DNA of 64,000 nucleotides from Flavobacterium haoranii (GTDB lineage: Bacteria > Bacteroidota > Bacteroidia > Flavobacteriales > Flavobacteriaceae). Both the position numbers and the translations under genes were made by a program. Of this stretch, positions 57,703 to 64,000 are shown in pieces. The notes beneath the pieces are model-generated. The model searched no databases. It had not been told where the DNA came from and saw only the letters and a program-made list of their open reading frames with translations. The number at the start of each line of letters is the position of its first letter. The stretch's first letter is position 1. Location: the NCBI RefSeq assembly GCF_009363055.1, contig NZ_CP045292.1:1488001-1552000 (forward strand), written 5' to 3'.

Positions 57703-59519
57703 AATGTTGCTCTCCCTTCTTTAACTCTTTTTTTGTAGGCTAATAATACCACGATTGAAATAAATATAAACAATGCTAATAATAACATTCTACCTAAGAA
57801 TTTGTATAAAGTATTGTTTGTAAACTTACCGGTAGCAATTTTATCTGCTGGAGAAATTATTTGATCTACCTTAACTATTACTTCTTGATTATTTTCAGCT
57901 TTGAAATTATATTCTTTATAATCTGTAAATGGCACTTTTACAACTTCCCCAGTTGCTTTATCAAAAACTTTTTTCTCATTATCAAATGCAATTTTTAAAT
58001 ATTGAGAGGTAGCTTCAACAACTTTGCCAGTCACTTTACCCGTTGATTCAAAATTTTCTGCAAAATAAGCATCTGCAAACCATTCTTTGTTATGAGTGTC
58101 GTTATCTTTTATCTTATCAACCCAATCTGGAATACTTGATATTAAAACCCATCCTAATAAAGCTGGAGTAACAATTAAAATTATATACTTATAAAAACCT
58201 GGAAGCTTAATATCGGCACCTTTATTGATTTCAGCCCAACCTTTCTTAATCCCAAATATATAAGAAAATAATATAGTTTCTAAAAACGCAAAAACTACCA
58301 AACTTACTGTACCTGCCCAATAATCGTACTGATCAAACAATCCTTCATTAAAAAATATTACTGTTGGCAATCCCATTGTTAATGCTAAAAATCCAAAAGA
58401 CCAAGCTCCTTTGTTTTTACTCCAATTGAACTCATCTCTCATAAAGCCCATCCATGGAGTTCCCATTGCTAACGAAGAAGTAATACCAGCAAAGAACAAT
58501 AATCCAAACCAAAATACTCCAGCAAAAATTGCTAATACTTCACCCCATTGTTGAAATAAATAAGGCATTGTTTGGAACGCCATACCGAAACCAGCATTTT
58601 GAATAACCCAGTCTAAACCTAAATAACCCGCAGCAATTGGAATAACAATTAAACTTCCTAAAACCACTTCTACGAATTCATTCATAAAACCAGCAGAAAC
58701 AGCATTTAAAGCAATATCATCTCTCTCTTTTAAATAAGCAGCATAACAATGAATTGTTCCCATTCCTACAGAAAGTGTAAAGAAAATTTGTCCGGCTGCC
58801 GCTAACCAAACTTTAGGATTACTTAAAGAATCAAATTGTGGTGTCCATAAAAAGTTTAAACCATCCCAAGCATTAGCATTAGGGAAAATATCTGATGCAC
58901 CTGAAGTCCCTAGTGTTAACCCTCTAATTGCTAATACCACACCAAATAATATTAATAATGGCATACCAATTTTAGCTACCTTTTCTATTCCACCTAAACC
59001 TTTAGACAAAATATAAGTATTTAAAAGTAAACATATTACATAGAAAACAACTGCTTCATAAGGAATTCCTGTAGTTGAATGAGCTACGTCAACATAAGAA
59101 TTGAAAAAATTAGCAACATCACCCTGAGACATTCCATTAAAAGTACCAACGATTGAATGGTATACATAAGACATTGTCCAAGATTCGATATAACAATAGT
59201 AGGCAGCAACAGCTATATTGGTAAAGATTCCGAAAACACCAATGTATTTCCAAATTCTTCCTTTTGCCATTGTGTCTAATATATATGGTGTACTATGGTT
59301 ACCAAATTTACCTCCATATCGACCTGTAGACCATTCGATAAACAATAGTGGAATTCCCATTACTAGGAAACAAACTAAATATGGAATAATAAATGCTCCT
59401 CCTCCATTTTGAACTGCTTGAACCGGAAATCTTAAAAAATTCCCTAATCCTACAGCATTTCCAGCCATAGCTAAAATAAGGCCAACTCTTGAACCCCAAG
59501 ATTCTGTTTTTGTAGACAT
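57699..59519 (-). CDS. Neurotransmitter:sodium symporter (NSS) family transporter
   Basis: The 606-residue protein has the NSS signature WGSRVGLILAMAGNAVGLGNFLRFP in helix 1 (sodium and substrate site), about 12 membrane helices, and a large hydrophilic loop of about 90 residues near residues 480-570 (KEWFADAYFAENFESTGKVTGK ... VKVDQIISPADKIAT) before the last helix. It imports amino acids with sodium. The MetS small-subunit gene follows with a 4-base overlap; the substrate is not predictable but methionine or branched-chain amino acids are plausible by analogy with MetPS. Confidence 0.85.
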   Translation of the reverse strand: MSTKTESWGSRVGLILAMAGNAVGLGNFLRFPVQAVQNGGGAFIIPYLVCFLVMGIPLLFIEWSTGRYGGKFGNHSTPYILDTMAKGRIWKYIGVFGIFTNIAVAAYYCYIESWTMSYVYHSIVGTFNGMSQGDVANFFNSYVDVAHSTTGIPYEAVVFYVICLLLNTYILSKGLGGIEKVAKIGMPLLILFGVVLAIRGLTLGTSGASDIFPNANAWDGLNFLWTPQFDSLSNPKVWLAAAGQIFFTLSVGMGTIHCYAAYLKERDDIALNAVSAGFMNEFVEVVLGSLIVIPIAAGYLGLDWVIQNAGFGMAFQTMPYLFQQWGEVLAIFAGVFWFGLLFFAGITSSLAMGTPWMGFMRDEFNWSKNKGAWSFGFLALTMGLPTVIFFNEGLFDQYDYWAGTVSLVVFAFLETILFSYIFGIKKGWAEINKGADIKLPGFYKYIILIVTPALLGWVLISSIPDWVDKIKDNDTHNKEWFADAYFAENFESTGKVTGKVVEATSQYLKIAFDNEKKVFDKATGEVVKVPFTDYKEYNFKAENNQEVIVKVDQIISPADKIATGKFTNNTLYKFLGRMLLLALFIFISIVVLLAYKKRVKEGRATL

Positions 59520-59594
59520 AAGTTAATTGGTTGATAATTTTCCAAAGATAAGAAAAGTAACCTAATTACAAAGAAAAGTTAAAAAATGCCGCTA

Positions 59595-59816
59595 TTACAA
59601 ATCAAAAACTGAGCTTCTCTTAGTATGGATCATATCTTTTAAGCGTAAAAGAAAAGCCAAAGTAAGATAAAAGCCAAAACCTAAACCAATTGTTATAAAC
59701 GAAATGTAAATAAAGAACAAACGTACATTTGTTGCTCTAATTCCTAACCTTTCTGCTAGTCTTTGTGCAACAAAAAATCCGTGTTTTTCAAAAAAATGTA
59801 AAAGATTTGTAACCAT
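59595..59816 (-). CDS. PspC domain protein
   Basis: The 73-residue protein contains the PspC core GFFVAQRLAERLGIRATNVRLFFIYISFITIGLGFGFYLTLAFLL, one or two membrane helices. PspC-like proteins sense envelope stress with PspA in other bacteria. Here it is a short, single-domain form between the transporter and the DUF2851 gene, a frequent neighbour pair in Flavobacteria. Confidence 0.82.
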   Translation of the reverse strand: MVTNLLHFFEKHGFFVAQRLAERLGIRATNVRLFFIYISFITIGLGFGFYLTLAFLLRLKDMIHTKRSSVFDL

Positions 59817-59835
59817 TTATTTTTTTTCAAATGTA

Positions 59836-61110
59836 TTAAATTTTACCCAAAACATCTAATCCAATTGAACATTTCAAACATTCATTTTTATTACAATAAT
59901 TTTGTTTCAGATGTAGTAAAGCTTGCGAATCGAAAGCATTTTCATTTGAAACACCAATTTCTTCAAAACGAGAAGTAATTGAATTTCTTTCACTTTTCAA
60001 TTCTTTTATTAAATTTAAAGAATCGTCATTAAAATCTAAACCAAGTTGTTTTGCATAAACATACTTCAAGGGCAAAATTGTATTGATAATTACCAATTGA
60101 ATAAATTCTTTAGATAATTTCCGTTTATTTGAGTTTTTTATTGATTTATCAAAATTAAAATGATTCAGCCAATATTCAGAAACTTCAATTTCAAAAATTT
60201 TATAAAAGTTTTCTAAATTATTGCTTTCTATAATTCGTGCAAAAACATCAACACATTTTACATACAAAGCACATAATTGAGCAATTCTAATAGTAGGAAA
60301 ATTATCAGGTCGCAATTTATAAAATTGAAAAGTCGCGTTTTTATATTCGGAAATTCTGTATTTCGCTTTTTGATAATTCCAAATATCCTGAAGTTCTTTC
60401 GCGTAATTATCTTCAAAATGAGCATTTAAAAAATTTCCACTTCCAAAAAATAAAGCTTCAAGATTTTTACTATTAACTGCCTCTTTTCTTATTATTGAAA
60501 ATGGTATTTTAGAAAACAATTCGTAAAAAGAGTTCCCATTTATATTAAGACCAAAATTCTTTGCTAGCATTACAAAACAAGTAGCTTCCCAATTTTTTTC
60601 TTGATTTTCAAAAACTTCTAAAATAAATTTTGATTTCTCTTCTAAGCGTTCAAAAAATAATCTTTCTTTCCAAATCGCCAACTTTAAATTAGGAACTTCA
60701 CTAATTTGATTTTCACAATTAATCCAAGATTTACTTACAAACAAAGTATCTATTTTGAGAAGTAAATCCGAATCTACACTATTTTTTAGTTCTAAAACGG
60801 GAATTTCATTATTATTGGTATAAAAAACTTCCTGATCGTGTTCCCAAACCACATGAAGAATAACATTATTATAAGCCAAATCTTGTTCGTGATGATGCAC
60901 ATACCAATCTGAAGACTTAACATGCATTTCTACATTTCCAGCCCATTTTTGATTACCAATAACAATTTGGGCATTAAAAAAATCAGGACCTGCAGTTTCT
61001 AAATATTGACCGAAATTTAAAATTTGGAGACTTTCTCCTTTTGTAGTTACTAATTGACGAGCATCAATTTTCTTATGCAACCACAAATAATGTAATACAT
61101 TTTCTTTCAT
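59836..61110 (-). CDS. DUF2851 family protein
   Basis: The 424-residue protein begins ENVLHYLWLHKKIDARQLVTTKG and contains LETAGPDFFNAQIVIGNQKWAGNVEMHVKSSDW and HVVWEHD, the DUF2851 signature. The Cys-rich C-terminus (CNKNECLKCSIG) could bind metal. The family is common in Bacteroidota and unstudied. Its stop lies 20 bases before the PspC start. Confidence 0.85.
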   Translation of the reverse strand: MKENVLHYLWLHKKIDARQLVTTKGESLQILNFGQYLETAGPDFFNAQIVIGNQKWAGNVEMHVKSSDWYVHHHEQDLAYNNVILHVVWEHDQEVFYTNNNEIPVLELKNSVDSDLLLKIDTLFVSKSWINCENQISEVPNLKLAIWKERLFFERLEEKSKFILEVFENQEKNWEATCFVMLAKNFGLNINGNSFYELFSKIPFSIIRKEAVNSKNLEALFFGSGNFLNAHFEDNYAKELQDIWNYQKAKYRISEYKNATFQFYKLRPDNFPTIRIAQLCALYVKCVDVFARIIESNNLENFYKIFEIEVSEYWLNHFNFDKSIKNSNKRKLSKEFIQLVIINTILPLKYVYAKQLGLDFNDDSLNLIKELKSERNSITSRFEEIGVSNENAFDSQALLHLKQNYCNKNECLKCSIGLDVLGKI

Positions 61111-61270
61111 AAATTAATTTGTATGGCGTATATAATTGAAAAACAAATATAAAAAAATATATATCTATATAAACTTGTTATTTATGAAAAAATCAAAATC
61201 CTTAAAATCATATTTTATTTTCAAATGAATTAAATAATAAAAAAATTAAAAAAGGAATAAATGATAAATA

Positions 61271-61301
61271 AAAAAAGACGTTCAAATGAACGTCCTTTTT
61301 T
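61271..61301 (-). terminator. Rho-independent terminator after the CBS-domain synthase gene
   Basis: GACGTTC (61277-61283) pairs with GAACGTC (61288-61294), flanked by A6 and T6 runs, just after the synthase stop. The remainder of the 224-base gap 61111-61334 is AT-rich with no gene or other motif. Confidence 0.88.
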
Positions 61302-61334
61302 AGAAACTGAAATTACTTCAGTTTGACAAAAGTA

Positions 61335-62696
61335 TTATTTTATCGAATTGATAATATCGTGTTTTGTAATAATGTGATGTTTACCATTTCCTAAATCAAT
61401 TAAAACAGCTTGATTATCTTTTGTAATTAATCTTGAAACATCTTCAATTGGAGTTCCTAATTTCACAATTGGAAAAGGTTTACCCATAACTTCTCTAATT
61501 GGTCTTTCCGCTGTGTTTTTATCGGTGATATAACTTTGGAATAAATCAGACTCATCTACAGAACCTACAAATCCGTTTACATCAACTACTGGAATTTGAG
61601 AAATTTTATATTTTCTCATTCTTTCGATAGCGTGCGATACTAATTCTTCTGTACGAACAATTACTAATGGTTTTTCGATATGTTCTTTGATTAAATCTTC
61701 TGCTTTTGTGATTTCTTCTTCAAGGAAACCTCTTTCGCGCATCCAATCATCGTTAAACATCTTTCCAACATAACGGCTTCCAGAATCGTGAAATAAGACC
61801 ACAACTACATCGTCTGGACCAAAATGTTCTTTTAACTGCAGTAAACCCTTTACAGCGGCTCCAGCAGAGTTTCCAACAAAAATCCCTTCTTCTAAAGCTA
61901 TTTTTCGAGTATAAACCGCAGCATCTTTATCAGTAACTTTTGTAAAACCATCGATTAATGAAAAGTCAACATTCTTAGGTAAAATATCTTCACCAATACC
62001 TTCAGTGATGTAAGAATAGATTTCGTTCTCGTCAAAAATTCCAGTTTCGTGGTATTTTTTGAAAACTGAACCATAAGTATCGATTCCCCAAATTTTGATG
62101 TTTGGATTTTTCTCTTTTAAATATTTTGCAGTTCCAGAAATTGTTCCTCCAGTTCCAACACCTACTACAAAATGCGTAATCTTTCCTTCTGTTTGTTCCC
62201 AAATTTCAGGACCAGTTTGTTCGTAATGGGCTATAGCATTACTTGGATTATCGTATTGGTTAACATACCAAGCATTTGGAGTTTCTTCTGCTAAACGCTT
62301 TGAAACTGAATAATAAGAACGAGGATCGGTAGGCTCAACATCTGTAGGACAAACTACAACTTTTGCGCCAACAGCTCTAAGAATATCCATTTTCTCTTTA
62401 GACTGTTTGTCCGAAATAACACAAATTAGTTTATAACCTTTAACAATAGCAGCTAAAGCCAAACCCATTCCAGTATTTCCCGAAGTTCCTTCGATAATTG
62501 TTCCACCTGGTTTTAAACGACCATCTGCTTCTGCATCTTCAATCATTTTAACAGCCATTCTATCTTTAACAGAATTTCCAGGATTAAAAGTTTCCACTTT
62601 TGCCAATACCAAAGCATCAACTTCAGATGTAACTTTATTCAATTTAACTAATGGCGTATTTCCAATAGTTTCTAGTATGTTTTTAGCGTATTTCAT
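61335..62696 (-). CDS. PLP-dependent cysteine/cystathionine beta-synthase with C-terminal CBS domains
   Basis: The 453-residue protein has a fold-type II PLP domain: FNPGNSVKDRMA with the Schiff-base lysine, GTSGNTGMGLALA, and GVGTGGTISG for the phosphate. A pair of CBS domains follows (about residues 330-453). It joins serine/O-acetylserine with homocysteine or sulfide; the family cannot be split into CysM-like or CBS by eye. It has an own candidate promoter and a palindrome in the leader. Confidence 0.9.
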   Translation of the reverse strand: MKYAKNILETIGNTPLVKLNKVTSEVDALVLAKVETFNPGNSVKDRMAVKMIEDAEADGRLKPGGTIIEGTSGNTGMGLALAAIVKGYKLICVISDKQSKEKMDILRAVGAKVVVCPTDVEPTDPRSYYSVSKRLAEETPNAWYVNQYDNPSNAIAHYEQTGPEIWEQTEGKITHFVVGVGTGGTISGTAKYLKEKNPNIKIWGIDTYGSVFKKYHETGIFDENEIYSYITEGIGEDILPKNVDFSLIDGFTKVTDKDAAVYTRKIALEEGIFVGNSAGAAVKGLLQLKEHFGPDDVVVVLFHDSGSRYVGKMFNDDWMRERGFLEEEITKAEDLIKEHIEKPLVIVRTEELVSHAIERMRKYKISQIPVVDVNGFVGSVDESDLFQSYITDKNTAERPIREVMGKPFPIVKLGTPIEDVSRLITKDNQAVLIDLGNGKHHIITKHDIINSIK

Positions 62697-62713
62697 TAAA
62701 ATTTAGTTTAAAA

Positions 62714-62730
62714 ATCGGTATAATTCCGAT
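62714..62730. promoter_or_regulatory. Candidate operator palindrome upstream of the synthase gene
   Basis: ATCGGTATAATTCCGAT has arms ATCGG and CCGAT with a 7-base centre. It is between the -7 box (62748) and the start codon (62696), i.e. in the transcribed leader. It could be a repressor site; an Rrf2-type regulator is one possibility, but none is encoded nearby. Confidence 0.4.
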
Positions 62731-62747
62731 TAATACGTAATTATCGA

Positions 62748-62755
62748 CAAAGGTA
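62748..62755 (-). promoter_or_regulatory. Candidate -7 box of the synthase gene
   Basis: On the minus strand TACCTTTG matches TAnnTTTG. It lies about 50 bases before the start codon, upstream of the palindrome at 62714-62730. No TTTG at the expected -33 spacing. Confidence 0.4.
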
Positions 62756-62834
62756 TTTATATTTTTTGGAATAATTATCTAGGGTAATTACAAATAAGAA
62801 ATTTATAGTTACCAAACAATCAAAAGTAAAACTA

Positions 62835-64000
62835 CTATCTGAAGAAATTCCAAACTAATCCGAAACGCACTATAAAATCGCGGTAAGGATAATTTGGAGC
62901 TGAATAAAAGTTATAACCTGTCCAAGCCGAATTAAAATGTTCAGCTTTTAAAAATATTCTTGCTTGGCGCACTTTAGCATTTACAAAGAAATCAAACATT
63001 GGGAAACCACCAATTTTAGTCTGATTTTGTACGTAAAACTCACCTAACAAAGGGTTATAATCATTAGCATAATATTCGGTAAAGTAATTGAATATTACAC
63101 CAGTTTGTAAAAACATCGCTTTCTTAAATACGTGATCGCTAAAATACAAGGTATTTCGAGTAACAATTTGTGGAACATTAAGAATGTTATCACTTTGTTC
63201 TACATTTTGGTAAAGAATTGTATTATCTAAAGCAAATTTCCAAAGTTTAATTTCTTTATTTGCTTTAACTGAGAAATAATTGATTGTATTCGAATATTGT
63301 GCTGGAGCTACTAATAAATTTTCAATATCATTTGTAGTATTATAAAAATACAAATGATCGTTAAGCACTTTACAATTCGCTTCAACATTCAACCATTTGG
63401 TATCCACTTTAAAAAGAAAGCATTTAGTTTTTCATTTTTAAAATTATTCTTCCAATTATAAAACACATAATCACTTTGATATAAATTATAATTTAGATTT
63501 GGAAGAGAATTGAGTTTCTGATATTTAAATTCGAATTTAATATTATCGTTTAAAGCATATTTAGCAATTGCTTCTATATTAGATACAGATTGATTTGTAA
63601 TTGAATTTGAAACATTTAAAAACATGTTAATTCCATTCAAATTATAATTATAGTTAGCACCAAATGAAGAAATTTGATCATTAATTGAATTAGGAACTAA
63701 AACTCCTGAGGTGCTATAAAGAACATTTCTATAAAAATAATTATAGTTGTTATTTTCCACATAAGCGATTATGTCACCAAACTTCTTTGTTGTAAATCCA
63801 ACACCAATTTTATTATATAGATGATTGTATCTTGTTTTATTATTTATTTTATTACGAAATGCATCACCAAACCTTTCACTAACCGTAGGTTGGTTAAACT
63901 CGAAGAATTTATATTCATGATTAAATTGATGGTAAATCATTAAACTATTTGGGTTCGATTTACTCAACTTATAATTATGATCTACAAAAAATCGATTCCC
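62835..64000 (-). pseudogene. Putative outer-membrane porin, C-terminal part, frameshifted and cut by the window edge
   Basis: The gene continues beyond base 64000. One segment (63389-64000) runs with alternating hydrophobic residues and ends LNAFFLKWIPNG; the next (62835-63407) begins DTKWLNVEANCKVLNDHL. Adding one base in the five-A run 63411-63415 (T on the coding strand) joins them as AFFFKVDTKWLNVEA. The terminal strand ends in FIVRFGLVWNFFR, i.e. an aromatic beta-barrel C-terminus. It resembles the putative porin family of Flavobacteria. Substrate unknown. Confidence 0.75.

Noticed and set aside
10228..63967. Programmed frameshifting or transcriptional slippage as the explanation for the broken frames
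   Set aside because: The runs are short (mostly 3-7 bases) and differ in context; no slippery heptamer plus pseudoknot pattern is shared. A sequence-level loss is simpler.
1..64000. CRISPR array, prophage, restriction-modification, toxin-antitoxin or secretion-system operon
   Set aside because: I looked for regular repeat-spacer units, integrase-linked gene strings and nuclease/methylase pairs and saw none. The XerC-like gene is a housekeeping recombinase by sequence and context.

Overview
This is a visibly AT-rich chromosomal window, almost entirely core housekeeping genes, from a member of the Bacteroidota, most likely Flavobacteriaceae and close to Flavobacterium. The support is: promoter-like TAnnTTTG boxes; no Shine-Dalgarno sequences except at rpsU; secreted proteins with type IX secretion (T9SS) C-terminal sorting domains; family-typical proteins (DUF5683, WbqC, DUF2851, DUF3467, long LepB, MetS-type transporter, putative porin); and the order tuf, tRNA-Trp, secE, nusG, rplK, rplA, rplJ, rplL, rpoB, rpoC.

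Layout. 0-8.2 kb (+ strand): end of umuC, umuD, a methionine aminotransferase, a divergent nucleosidase on the minus strand, then parA, parB, a DUF5683 gene, dapB, an S23-type four-helix-bundle gene, lepB and a WbqC gene. 8.2-14.9 kb (- strand): phosphatase/nuclease, two rhomboids, mutL, two small membrane proteins, ribH and a TPR membrane protein. 15-17.2 kb: recF and murB. 17.2-22.6 kb: three tandem T9SS-exported beta-propeller-like paralogues. 22.7-28.9 kb: small secreted protein, glycosyltransferase, ECF sigma factor, lipA, gap and a TPR hybrid histidine kinase. 28.9-34.5 kb: pnp, lpxK, a Nif3-like gene, a coiled-coil degenerate zinc-ribbon protein, a small membrane protein and rluF. 34.5-40.6 kb: methyltransferase, then a looser accessory stretch (hydrolase, unknown exported protein, carboxypeptidase-regulatory-domain protein, TlpA-like thioredoxin), GNAT and DUF3467. 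40.6-53.7 kb: rpoC, rpoB, ribosomal proteins, nusG, secE, tuf and four tRNAs, all on the minus strand. 53.7-64 kb (- strand): hpf, xerC-like recombinase, rpsU, acyl-CoA dehydrogenase, HhH protein, an NSS transporter with its small MetS subunit, PspC, DUF2851, a CBS-domain cysteine/cystathionine synthase and the end of a putative porin.

Two things stand out. First, eleven genes are broken by what looks like one missing base each, mostly in short A/T runs. Restoring one base in each rebuilds full-length proteins, including the probably essential LpxK. This pattern points to systematic homopolymer under-calling in the assembly rather than real pseudogenes. Second, rpsU alone carries a near-perfect Shine-Dalgarno sequence behind a very short leader, which fits bS21-dependent autoregulation in this lineage. 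I see no CRISPR array, prophage, insertion sequence with a transposase, or defence system, and nothing I would call a wholly new multi-gene system. The most interesting non-housekeeping items are the mosaic T9SS paralogue array, a family of dispersed palindromic intergenic repeats, and the four-helix-bundle gene flanked by inverted repeats.
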